Assembly: GCF_000423465.1 (NCBI RefSeq)
Contig: NZ_AUIA01000018.1
Coordinates: 1-64,000, forward strand
Length of the DNA stretch: 64,000 nucleotides
Origin: Propionicicella superfundia DSM 22317
Lineage (GTDB): Bacteria > Actinomycetota > Actinomycetes > Propionibacteriales > Propionibacteriaceae
Direction: 5' to 3'
The number at the start of each line of letters is the position of its first letter. Position 1 is the first letter of the stretch. Under the pieces are notes generated by a model that ran no database searches, was not told the origin of the DNA, and worked only from the letters and a program-made list of their open reading frames with translations. The translations under genes were made by a program, and so were the position numbers. This document shows positions 42,905 through 51,380 of this stretch, piece by piece.

Positions 42905-43855
42905 ATGAACGACCGATACGACGACATGTACCAGGCCGCGTCCAGGTACTACGTCCAGGGGGAGACGATGCAGAGCATCGCCCGCCACCTCGGGCTCTCG
43001 CGATCTTCGGTCTCCAGACTGCTGAAGAATGCGCGCGAGACCGGACTCGTCCGCATCAGTCTCGCCGAGCAGAGCGGCTCGCAGTCCCCGGCGGCGAAGG
43101 CCATCGGCGATGCGTTCGGTGTCCGGGTCCACATCATCTCGGTGCGCGACAGCGCCAACGAGTACGTCCGTTTCGACCAGGTCGCCCGGCTCGCGGCCCG
43201 GCTCATCACCGAGGCGGTCGGCGACAACATGCTGATCGGGGCCGCGTGGGGTGTGACGGTCGCCAACGTCGCCCGGCATCTCGGTCACCGCTCGCTGGTG
43301 GGCAGCAGCATCGTCCAGCTCAACGGCGGCGCGAACTCGCACAGCACCGGGATCCCGTACATAGGGGAGATCCTCGAGACGATAGGAGAGGCCTTCGACG
43401 CCCGCGTCGTCCACTTTCCCGTCCCGGCGTTCTTCGACTACGCCGAGACCAAGGCGGCCATGTGGCGGGAACGGTCCATCCAGTACGTCCTCAACAAACT
43501 GGCGCATCTGGACATCGCGATCTTCGGCGTGGGGTCGCCCCAGGGCGCGGTGCCGTCCCAGGTGTACACCGCCGGCTACTTCGACCCCGACGAGATCGCC
43601 CGCATAACCAAGCGGGGCATCGTCGGGGACGTGTGCACCGTCCTGCTGCGCGAGGACGGTTCCTGGGAGGACATCGATTTCAACCACCGCGCGTCGGGCG
43701 TCACACCGCGCGATCTTCGCAAGGTCCCGAAGCGCATCTGCGTCGTGGGCGACCCGCGGCGGGCGCCCGCCCTGCTGGGGGCGTTGCGGGCGGGCGTCGT
43801 GACGCACCTCGTCGTCGACGAAGGGACCGCTCGGCTCGTCCTCGACCGGATGTGA
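42905..43855 (+). CDS. SorC/DeoR-type sugar-binding transcriptional regulator
   Basis: 316 residues from ATG 42905 (an in-frame GTG at 42893 is also possible). N-terminal HTH: AASRYYVQGETMQSIARHLGLSRSSVSRLLKNARETGLVRI. The C-terminal sugar-binding domain has IGAAWGVTVANVARHL, NGGANSH, and IFGVGSPQGAVPS, typical of SorC effectors that bind phosphorylated sugars. It is convergent with the phosphoribulokinase operon, separated by two 81-bp repeats, and may regulate that operon. Confidence 0.88.
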   Translation: MNDRYDDMYQAASRYYVQGETMQSIARHLGLSRSSVSRLLKNARETGLVRISLAEQSGSQSPAAKAIGDAFGVRVHIISVRDSANEYVRFDQVARLAARLITEAVGDNMLIGAAWGVTVANVARHLGHRSLVGSSIVQLNGGANSHSTGIPYIGEILETIGEAFDARVVHFPVPAFFDYAETKAAMWRERSIQYVLNKLAHLDIAIFGVGSPQGAVPSQVYTAGYFDPDEIARITKRGIVGDVCTVLLREDGSWEDIDFNHRASGVTPRDLRKVPKRICVVGDPRRAPALLGALRAGVVTHLVVDEGTARLVLDRM

Positions 43856-43873
43856 GGTCCGGGCCACGGCCCC

Positions 43874-44050
43874 GGCACCCCCGCCGAACGCTCTGAAACC
43901 CCCGGAAATCAGCGGGAAACCGGCAGTTTGGGAGCGCTCGGCGGATGGAGCGGGCGGGAGCACCCGCAAGGCACCCCCGCCGAACGCTCTGAAACCCCCG
44001 GAAATCAGCAGGAAACCGGCAGTTTGGGAGCGCTCGGCGGATGGAGCGGG
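43874..44050. repeat. Two 81-bp direct repeats, each an imperfect hairpin
   Basis: Copies at 43874-43954 and 43970-44050 (period 96) differ at one base (AGCGGG versus AGCAGG). Each copy has ends CCGCCGAACGCTC and GAGCGCTCGGCGG that pair over 12 of 13 bases, with a 38-base interior. They fill the space between two convergent operons and may act as bidirectional terminators or belong to a genome-wide repeat family. Confidence 0.8.
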
Positions 44051-44052
44051 GG

Positions 44053-44922
44053 TCAGTCCCGGTCGAGGGCGCGGCGGCGGCGATCCATGATGCGCAGGAT
44101 CATCGGCGTGAAGATCAGTTGCATGGCCAACTCCATCTTGCCGCCCGGCACCACGATGGTGTTCGCCCGCGACATGTAGGAGTCGTGCAGCATCGACAGC
44201 AGGTACGGGAAGTCGATACCGCGCGGATTCGCGAACCGGATGACGACGATCGACTCGTCGGGCGTCGGGATCCAGCGGGCGACGAACGGGTTGGACGTGT
44301 CGACGACGGGAACCCGCTGGAAGTTGATGTGCGACCGCGTGAACTGCGGGCAGATGTAGTGCACGTAGTCGTTCATGCGCCGCAGGATCGTGTCCGTGAC
44401 CGCCTCGGTGGTGTACCCGCGTTTCGCCCGGTCGCGGTGGATCTTCTGGATCCACTCGAGATTCACCACCGGCACCACGCCGATGAGCAGATCGACGTGC
44501 TGGGCGACGTTGGCGTCGTCGGTGACGACACCGCCGTGCAGGCCCTCGTAGAAGAGGACGTCGCTCGACGGCAGATCCTCCCAGGCGGTGAAGGTACCCG
44601 GGTCCTGCCCGTACGGGGCCGCCTCCGTCGTGTCGTGAAGGTAACGCCGCACCTTGCCGGAGCCGGTCTCGGCGTACGACGCGAACGTCTGCTCCAACTC
44701 GGGGAACAGGTTCGCCTCGGGGCCGAAGTGGCTCAGCGTCCCTCCCGACTCGGCGATCCGCTTGGACATCTCGACGCGGTCGTAGCGGTGGAAGCTGTCA
44801 CCCTCGATGAACGTCGCGTCGACCCCTTCCCGGCGGAAGATCCCCGAGAAGGTCTGCATGACCGACGTCGTCCCCGCCCCGGACGAGCCGGTGATCGCGA
44901 TGATGGGATGTTTCGTTGACAT
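44053..44922 (-). CDS. prk: Phosphoribulokinase (proteobacterial octameric type)
   Basis: 289 residues. ATP-dependent phosphorylation of ribulose-5-phosphate to ribulose-1,5-bisphosphate. P-loop GSSGAGTTS at 12-20; IEGDSFHRYDR holds the catalytic Asp42 plus His45 and Arg49; LFYEGLHGG, WIQKIHRDRAKRGYTTEAV, NFQRVPVVDTSNPF and FANPRGIDFPYLLSM follow the classical CbbP sequence closely. All key residues I can check are present. No RuBisCO is in the window. Located 26 bases after the FBPase-like gene, so the two are co-transcribed. Confidence 0.9.
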   Translation of the reverse strand: MSTKHPIIAITGSSGAGTTSVMQTFSGIFRREGVDATFIEGDSFHRYDRVEMSKRIAESGGTLSHFGPEANLFPELEQTFASYAETGSGKVRRYLHDTTEAAPYGQDPGTFTAWEDLPSSDVLFYEGLHGGVVTDDANVAQHVDLLIGVVPVVNLEWIQKIHRDRAKRGYTTEAVTDTILRRMNDYVHYICPQFTRSHINFQRVPVVDTSNPFVARWIPTPDESIVVIRFANPRGIDFPYLLSMLHDSYMSRANTIVVPGGKMELAMQLIFTPMILRIMDRRRRALDRD

Positions 44923-44948
44923 GGTGCCTGGCCCTCCTCGGCGAGTGG

Positions 44949-45998
44949 TCACTCGCCCCGATCGTCGAACAGGCCGCGCTCGGCGAACAGCGGCGACGTG
45001 TACGTGCGATGGGACGTCTCATCCGTGTGGTAGTCCTCGATGCGCGAGACCTCCTTGGCAGACCCGAAGATGAACGGGCTGTGCTGGTAGAGGTCGGTCG
45101 GCACCGTGTCGAGGGGCGACGCCACACCGGTCGTCACCCTGCCCCCGGCCTGCTGGACGACGAAGGCGACGGGGTCGACCTCCGGGAGCAGCAGGAGCTT
45201 GCCGTGCCGCAGGTCTGTGCGGATCAGGCGCGGCGACAGGAACACGCCTCCACGCATGAGGATCCGGTGGCAGTCGGCGACCAGGGATGCCACCCACCGC
45301 ATGTTGAAGTCCTTGCCGCGGTCTCCGGACGAGCCGCGCAGGCACTCGTCGACGTACCGCTTCACCGGGGACTCCCAGAAGCGCGCGTAGGAGGAGTTGA
45401 TGTGGAAATCGGTCGTCTGCTCCGGGATCCGGATCTGCGGATGGGTCTGCAGCCACTCGCCGGTCAGCGGGTCGAGGGTGAACCCGTGAGTGCCGTGCCC
45501 CAGTGTGAGGACGAGCATCGTGGACGGTCCGTAGATGGCGTAGCCGGCCACCACCTGGGTCGAGCCCGGCACCAGGAAGTCGGTCTCGCAGGCGCTCTGG
45601 TCCCCGCTGGTCCGCAGGATCGAGAAGATGCTGCCCACGGTGCCGTTGAGATCGATGTTCCGCGCACCGTCCAACTGGTCGCAGATCAGGGCGTAGTGTC
45701 CCCGCGGGATGAACCGCGGCGGGCAGATCGGGCCGTTGCTCTTGTCGGACAGCAGGCCGCAGGTCAGCCCGGTGCGGGACACCGAGGTGCTGAAGATCTC
45801 GAGGGCCTCCTCGTCGAGCGACTGCGGCGGCTGATCGGGGACGACGCCGAGTCTGCCCTGGGCGATCCGCTTCGAGATGAGCTTGCAGGCCGTGGCGACG
45901 GCCAGCACCAGGCTGTTCAGATCGCCCGTGGTGGTGCAGGACTGCGCGCGGCGCTGGTCGATCAGGAACTGCGTGAGGGTCTTGTACTCGTGGATCAT
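44949..45998 (-). CDS. Class 1 fructose-1,6-bisphosphatase family protein with altered metal site
   Basis: 349 residues from ATG 45998, where homology begins (YKTLTQFL). The FBPase fold is clear: CDQLDGARNIDLNGTVGSIFSI, and near the C-terminus VDPVAFVVQQAGG, then DLYQHSPFIFGSAKEV. Active-site positions differ from canonical FBPase: SEE becomes SDK, DPLDGSS becomes DQLDGAR, and the glutamate of VEQAGG is Gln. The two aspartates of the D-x-L-D motif remain. Ordinary FBPase activity is therefore uncertain; another sugar bisphosphate or a non-catalytic role is possible. Directly upstream of phosphoribulokinase. Confidence 0.78.
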   Translation of the reverse strand: MIHEYKTLTQFLIDQRRAQSCTTTGDLNSLVLAVATACKLISKRIAQGRLGVVPDQPPQSLDEEALEIFSTSVSRTGLTCGLLSDKSNGPICPPRFIPRGHYALICDQLDGARNIDLNGTVGSIFSILRTSGDQSACETDFLVPGSTQVVAGYAIYGPSTMLVLTLGHGTHGFTLDPLTGEWLQTHPQIRIPEQTTDFHINSSYARFWESPVKRYVDECLRGSSGDRGKDFNMRWVASLVADCHRILMRGGVFLSPRLIRTDLRHGKLLLLPEVDPVAFVVQQAGGRVTTGVASPLDTVPTDLYQHSPFIFGSAKEVSRIEDYHTDETSHRTYTSPLFAERGLFDDRGE

Positions 45999-46011
45999 CG
46001 CGCGCCCCCGG

Positions 46012-46098
46012 TCACCGCGTCCAGGCCTGCCGCGGCGCACCGGCGACAGGACGATCCGGCGGGTCACCGAGCGGCCTGCGGCTCTGCGAATCGGTCAT
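46012..46098 (-). CDS. Putative 28-residue leader peptide upstream of the FBPase-like gene
   Basis: ATG 46098 is preceded at five bases by AAGGAGGG, the strongest Shine-Dalgarno sequence in this operon. The frame encodes 28 residues, starting MTDSQSRRPLGDPPDRP, and stops 13 bases before the FBPase-like ATG. It is Pro/Arg-rich with no hydrophobic segment. It may couple translation into the downstream gene or act as a leader peptide. Existence of the peptide is inferred only from the ribosome-binding site and spacing. Confidence 0.4.
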   Translation of the reverse strand: MTDSQSRRPLGDPPDRPVAGAPRQAWTR

Positions 46099-46168
46099 GA
46101 ACACCCTCCTTGCTGAAGGTGCCTCCATCGTGTGGCCCGGGACGGACGGCCACCCGGGATTCGGCAAA

Positions 46169-46186
46169 GTTGCACGCTTGCGCAAC
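46169..46186 (-). promoter_or_regulatory. Dyad upstream of the FBPase-like/phosphoribulokinase operon
   Basis: GTTGCACGCTTGCGCAAC is an imperfect 18-bp dyad with perfect GTTGC/GCAAC ends. It lies 70 bases before the leader-peptide ATG, where a promoter would be expected, and shares GTTGCAC with the region in front of the SorC-type gene. Confidence 0.4.
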
Positions 46187-46224
46187 AGGACGCCGCCCCA
46201 CCGCGCGCCTTGGACGCGTGCCGG

Positions 46225-47085
46225 TCAGCGCTGGACGGAGTCCCGGTACGCGCGCAGCAGCCAGGGCCAGTCGGTCTGGATGGCGTCGACGCCGAGGTCG
46301 AACAGCGGCTGCCACGCCGCAGCGGGACAGTCGAAGATCGCGTCCTCGTCCTCGTAGCCTCCGAACTGGGGGATTCCCGTCGTGAGCGTCACCGAGTTGA
46401 CGAGGATGAACAGTCCCCGGCGGTGGTAGCCCTCGATGACGTCCGGATCGAACCACGGACTCTGCGGCGTCGTGGTGATGAGCTCCAGCCCGACGGTGTT
46501 GAGCTCGTCCAGGCGCAGGACGTCCTCGACCTCCTCCTCGGTGCTGCAGATCGGAACGAACGGGTACTTCGTGGGGTGGCGCCGCAGCCGTGAGATCGCC
46601 TCCATCTCCCACGCGGGAGCCTTCAGCATCAACTGGCCCGGCATGCGCAGGCCGTCGAGGGCGACCAGAAGCTGGGGCCACCGCCACCACGAGCGGTCGA
46701 TCGTGAACAGCACCGGGCCACCGGCGAACTTGCCCAGCAGTTCGAGCAGGGGCTGGACGCGCGCCGTCCGGCCCGGGCGGTCGCGCCAGATGTAGGACTG
46801 CTGCCGCACCTCGGTCGCGGTCAGCGTCTGGATGTTGCGCTCGATGCCGAGATGTTCGGGCTCGAACCCGTCGTGGAACGCCCAGAAGTACATGTCGGCC
46901 GACGCGCTCACCGGGATCTGCACGACCTCCGCCCCGCTGCGGACGGCGGCGCGCACCGCCCCGATGGTGTTCGGCGCGATACTGGCGTGGCCGAGGCCGC
47001 GGTGGGCCACGACGGCGGGTTTGGCTCGGCGCAGAGTCTCACCGAGCTGAGAGTTGAGGGCGGCGTAGTCCGGAAGTCCCAACAT
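46225..47085 (-). CDS. Glycerophosphodiester phosphodiesterase-like protein with altered metal site
   Basis: 286 residues from ATG 47085. The GDPD TIM-barrel pattern is visible: VVAHRGLGHASIAPNTIGAVRAAVRSGAEVVQIPV, FHDG, LFTIDRS and IQTDWPWLL at the end. Where active enzymes have the metal-binding E-x-D (as in IELDV) this protein has VQIPV, and the usual PENT is APNT. The two histidines are retained. Catalysis is doubtful or different. It is upstream of, and on the same strand as, the FBPase-like and kinase genes, with 126 bases between its stop and the leader-peptide ATG. Confidence 0.7.
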   Translation of the reverse strand: MLGLPDYAALNSQLGETLRRAKPAVVAHRGLGHASIAPNTIGAVRAAVRSGAEVVQIPVSASADMYFWAFHDGFEPEHLGIERNIQTLTATEVRQQSYIWRDRPGRTARVQPLLELLGKFAGGPVLFTIDRSWWRWPQLLVALDGLRMPGQLMLKAPAWEMEAISRLRRHPTKYPFVPICSTEEEVEDVLRLDELNTVGLELITTTPQSPWFDPDVIEGYHRRGLFILVNSVTLTTGIPQFGGYEDEDAIFDCPAAAWQPLFDLGVDAIQTDWPWLLRAYRDSVQR

Positions 47086-47165
47086 GCTCGACCTTCCCTG
47101 GTCCCGAGCGGGATGCTCCACGGGGACAGTCTAGCGAGACCCGGCCCGTGGACACTGTGGGTCGG

Positions 47166-48455
<1,290 letters not shown>

Positions 48456-48555
48456 GAGAACTCCTTCACTCACGCGGCTCCTGCCGCAATCGCCGTCGAT
48501 CATGCGCAACACTACAGGCGCGTCGTGGCAGAACCGGATCTTCTTCGAGAAGTAC

Positions 48556-48597
48556 TTGATAGTTCAACCAATCTCCTCTACCATCAGGATAGTTGAC
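48556..48597 (+). promoter_or_regulatory. Promoter and direct repeats for yceI
   Basis: TTGATA (48556-48561), a 17-base spacer and TACCAT (48579-48584) form a sigma70-like promoter 42 bases before the YceI start. GATAGTT occurs at 48558 and 48588, and AGTTCAAC/AGTTGAC half-sites resemble MarR-family targets, which often control yceI genes. Confidence 0.45.
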
Positions 48598-48625
48598 TTC
48601 TAAATGACCACGCGAGGAGAACACC

Positions 48626-49174
48626 ATGACCACCATCGCCGACCTCACCGGAACCTATGCTCTCGACCCCAGCCACTCCCGCCTCGGCTTCGTGACGCGG
48701 CACGCCATGATCACCAAGGTCCGCGGATCCTTCGACACCTTCGAGGGCAGCGGGACGATCGACGGCACCGACGTCGCGAAGTCCGGCGTCGCGGTGACCA
48801 TCCAGTCGACCAGCATCAACACCAACAACGCCGACCGCGACAACCACCTGCGCAGCGGTGACTTCTTCGGCGCCGGGGACTTCCCGACCATCACCTTCAC
48901 GTCGACGGGCTTCGCACAGACCGACGAGCTCACGCTCGAGGTGACCGGCGACCTGACGATCAAGGGCGTGACCAAGTCCGTCACCGTCCCGTTCGAGTTC
49001 ACCGGTGCGGCGACCGACCCGTTCGGCAACCAGCGCGTGGGGTTCGAGGGCAGCACGGTCATCTCCCGCGCCGACTGGGGGATCACCTGGAACGCGGCCC
49101 TCGAGGCCGGCGGCGTGCTCGTGAGCGACAAGATCACCCTGGAGATCGAGGTCTCCGCCATCAAGCAGGCCTGA
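48626..49174 (+). CDS. YceI family protein
   Basis: 182 residues, lipocalin-like. Starts GTYALDPSHSRLGFVTRHAMITKVRGSFDTFEG and has LRSGDFFGAGDFPTITFTST, GDLTIKGVTKSVTVPFEF and the Asp/Trp near SRADWGITWNAALEAGGVLVSDKI, all standard for YceI, which bind isoprenoids or amphiphiles. No signal peptide, as in most actinobacterial cytoplasmic versions. AGGAG precedes the ATG; a bidirectional terminator follows. Confidence 0.92.
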   Translation: MTTIADLTGTYALDPSHSRLGFVTRHAMITKVRGSFDTFEGSGTIDGTDVAKSGVAVTIQSTSINTNNADRDNHLRSGDFFGAGDFPTITFTSTGFAQTDELTLEVTGDLTIKGVTKSVTVPFEFTGAATDPFGNQRVGFEGSTVISRADWGITWNAALEAGGVLVSDKITLEIEVSAIKQA

Positions 49175-49190
49175 GCGCCCGCCGCCCGGA

Positions 49191-49221
49191 GGCGGCTCGT
49201 CCCCAGTGAGGACGAGTCGCC
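49191..49221. terminator. Bidirectional terminator between yceI and the reductase-rhodanese gene
   Basis: GGCGGCTCGTCC (49191-49202) pairs with GGACGAGTCGCC (49210-49221) over 11 of 12 bases, 7-base loop, followed by TTT on the plus strand. It separates two convergent genes. Confidence 0.75.
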
Positions 49222-49239
49222 TTTCGTCGTCCCGCCCGG

Positions 49240-50877
49240 TCACGGACGGGCACGCACGCCCGCCCGCCAGGTCTTGATCCCGCCGTCCAGGTTGCGGACC
49301 GTCCGCCCCGCCTGGGCCAGCAACCGGGTCGCCGAGTGCCCGCGCTGCCCCACGGCGCAGAAGACGAGGACCTCCGCGTCGACAGGGATCTCGTCGAGAC
49401 GCTCGCGCACCTCGTCCAGCGGAACGTTGACGGCGCCGGGGATCGTCCCGGCGGCGAACTCACCGACGGTCCGCACGTCCAGAAGCATCGCCCCGTGGGT
49501 CGCCAGGTCCGCCACCTCGTGCCACTGCGCCGTCCGGACGAGGCCCCGGTGCTGGTTGTCGGCCAGGTAGCCGAGCATGTTCACGGGGTCTTTGGCCGAC
49601 CCGAACTGAGGTGCGTAGCACAGGTCGAGGTCGAGCAACTCGGAGGCGGTCATCCCCGCGGTCATCGCTGTCGCGATGACGTCGATGCGCTTGTCGGCTC
49701 CGGACGCACCCACGGCCTGCGCCCCCAGGATGGCGTCGGAATCGGGGTCGACGAGCAGTTTCAGGGCCAGTGCGCTCGCGCCCGGATAGTAGCCGGCATG
49801 GTTCAGGGGGTGGGTGTGGATCACGCGGTGCGGACGCCCGCTCGCCCGCAGTGCCTTCTCGGTGACGCCCGTCGCGGCGACCTGCAGGCCGCACACGCCG
49901 ACGACGGCCGTGCCGAGGGCGCGTGGGTTCCTGACCGGCAGTCCCGCGATCGAGTCGGCGGCCAGCCTGCCCTGCCTGTTGGCGGGCCCGGCGAGAGGGA
50001 CCAGCCCGGCCGTGCCGTCGGGGCGGCGTTTCTCGATCACATCGCCGACGGCCCACACGCCCGGGGCGCTGGTGCGGAGTTCGTCGTCCACGGCGATGCC
50101 GCCCGCCTGCCCGAGCTCGATGCCCGCCGCGGCGGCCAGCGTGGTGTCGGGCCGGACGCCGATGGCGGCGACCACGACGTCGGCAGCGACGACGTCGCCG
50201 TCGGCGAGGCGGACCCCGCCCTCGGAGATCTCGACGGCGGAGGCTCCGAGGCGAACGGCGATGCCGTCGGCTTCGAGCGCATCCGCGACGAGCCTGGCCA
50301 TCTCGGGGTCCAGCGGGGCCATGACCTGGTCGGTGGCCTCCACGACAGTCACGTCGAGCCCCCTGTGGCGCAGGTTCTCGGCCACCTCGAGCCCGATGAA
50401 CCCGCCACCGATCACCGCGGCGCTGCCCGCACCCGCGATCGCCTCCGTCATGCGGTCGGTGTCCTCGATGTCGCGCAGGGTCAGTGCCCGGTCGATCCCG
50501 GGGATCGGGGGCCGCACCGCACGAGCACCGGGCGACAGCACGAGGGCGTCGTACGCGAGCTCGGACTCCTGGCCGGTGGCGAGATCGCGCACCGCGACGA
50601 CCCGCCGGGCGACGTCGATCGCCGTGGCCTCGTGGTGGATCCGCACATCGAGGCGGAACCGGTCGAAGAGGGACTCGGGCGTCTGCAGGAGCAGCGCGGA
50701 ACGCTCCTCGATGACACCCCCCACGTAGTAGGGCAGGCCGCAGTTCGCGAAGGAGACGTTGCCGCTGCGTTCGAGCACGGTGATCGTGGCGTCTTCGAGC
50801 AGCCTGCGCAGGCGGGTGGCGGCGGACATGCCGCCGGCGACGCCGCCGATGATGACAATGGACTTCGGGTTGTTCAC
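49240..50877 (-). CDS. CoA-disulfide reductase-rhodanese fusion (persulfide reductase type)
   Basis: 545 residues from GTG 50877. N-terminal FAD/NAD(P)H disulfide reductase: IIGGVAGGMSAATRLRRL (FAD), active-site cysteine in SFANCGLPYYVGG (about residue 46), AVIGGGFIGLEVAENLRHRG (NAD), and VWAVGDVIE. The C-terminal rhodanese domain (about 455-545) has LLDVRTVGEF and the catalytic cysteine in VFCAVGQRGHSATRLL. Such fusions reduce CoA or other persulfides and polysulfides. Divergent from a small Cys-rich protein and CstR-like repressor across a shared operator. Confidence 0.88.
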   Translation of the reverse strand: MNNPKSIVIIGGVAGGMSAATRLRRLLEDATITVLERSGNVSFANCGLPYYVGGVIEERSALLLQTPESLFDRFRLDVRIHHEATAIDVARRVVAVRDLATGQESELAYDALVLSPGARAVRPPIPGIDRALTLRDIEDTDRMTEAIAGAGSAAVIGGGFIGLEVAENLRHRGLDVTVVEATDQVMAPLDPEMARLVADALEADGIAVRLGASAVEISEGGVRLADGDVVAADVVVAAIGVRPDTTLAAAAGIELGQAGGIAVDDELRTSAPGVWAVGDVIEKRRPDGTAGLVPLAGPANRQGRLAADSIAGLPVRNPRALGTAVVGVCGLQVAATGVTEKALRASGRPHRVIHTHPLNHAGYYPGASALALKLLVDPDSDAILGAQAVGASGADKRIDVIATAMTAGMTASELLDLDLCYAPQFGSAKDPVNMLGYLADNQHRGLVRTAQWHEVADLATHGAMLLDVRTVGEFAAGTIPGAVNVPLDEVRERLDEIPVDAEVLVFCAVGQRGHSATRLLAQAGRTVRNLDGGIKTWRAGVRARP

Positions 50878-50887
50878 GCTTGAAGCC

Positions 50888-50905
50888 TATACCCCAGGGG
50901 GTATA
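50888..50905. promoter_or_regulatory. CstR/CsoR operator in the shared promoter
   Basis: TATACCCC-AG-GGGGTATA, a perfect 8-bp inverted repeat with a 2-bp centre, 10 bases before the reductase-rhodanese start and 43 bases before the divergent small gene. CsoR-family repressors recognise exactly such TA(T)ACCC...GGGTA(T)A elements. The CstR-like gene itself is in the divergent operon, so autoregulation is expected. Confidence 0.78.
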
Positions 50906-50948
50906 TGGTTCCACCCGTAGGGAACCCGACCAAGGAGATCATCAGAAC

Positions 50949-51107
50949 ATGTGTTACCCGGTGGCGTGCAAGGTGTGCGGCAAGACGACCTGGGCCGGCT
51001 GCGGCCAGCACATCGACTCGGTGCGGAAGCAGGTTCCCGCCGGCCAGTGGTGCGGCGGACACGAGTCGCAGGCGAGCAGCTTCTTCTCGAAGCTCATCGG
51101 CCGATGA
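50949..51107 (+). CDS. Small Cys/His-rich protein (52 residues)
   Basis: Starts MCYPVACKVCGKTTWAGCGQH and contains six cysteines and two histidines in 38 residues (C, C-x2-C, C, then WCGGH), a probable zinc- or thiol-based microdomain. AAGGAG lies about 11 bases upstream. Its stop overlaps the CstR-like gene (ATGA), so it is translated with the repressor. Homologues of similar size are common in actinobacteria, to my knowledge without assigned function; the context suggests a role in sulfide or thiol stress. Confidence 0.7.
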   Translation: MCYPVACKVCGKTTWAGCGQHIDSVRKQVPAGQWCGGHESQASSFFSKLIGR

Positions 51108-51370
51108 CCCGGCTCCCGGCGGACGAGATGGCGTCGGTCATCCTGCGCCTCAAGCGTGCACAGGGCCAGCTCGGCGGCGTGATCGCCATGATCGAGGAAG
51201 GCCGCGAATGCCGTGACATCGTGACGCAGGTCGCAGCGGTCTCCAAGGCTCTCGACCGCGCCGGCTTCGCGATCATCGCGTCCGGCCTGCGGCAGTGCTT
51301 CACCCCCGAGGGCGAGCTGGACGAGGTCGACGTCAACGAGATGGAGAAGCTGTTCCTGTCCCTGGCCTGA
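51104..51370 (+). CDS. cstR: CsoR-family (CstR-like) metal/persulfide-sensing repressor
   Basis: 88 residues. ILRLKRAQGQLGGVIAMIEEGRECRDIVTQVAAVSKAL is the DUF156/CsoR core. The first cysteine (GRECRD) and second (LRQCF) are present, but the histidine that completes the copper site in true CsoR (position four before the second Cys) is absent: IIASGLRQC. Two Cys without the His is the pattern of CstR-type persulfide sensors. Linked to a CoA-disulfide reductase-rhodanese and a matching operator. Confidence 0.82.
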   Translation: MTRLPADEMASVILRLKRAQGQLGGVIAMIEEGRECRDIVTQVAAVSKALDRAGFAIIASGLRQCFTPEGELDEVDVNEMEKLFLSLA

Positions 51371-51380
51371 GACCTGGACG

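Noticed and set aside
42521-44455. A 644-codon minus-strand open frame over the SorC gene and the 81-bp repeats
   Set aside because: It is antisense to the well-supported SorC-type gene and overlaps the end of phosphoribulokinase out of frame; it has no recognisable domain.
44949-45998. Ordinary housekeeping fructose-bisphosphatase
   Set aside because: Substitutions at three expected active-site motifs make a plain fbp assignment unsafe; kept as a family-level call.
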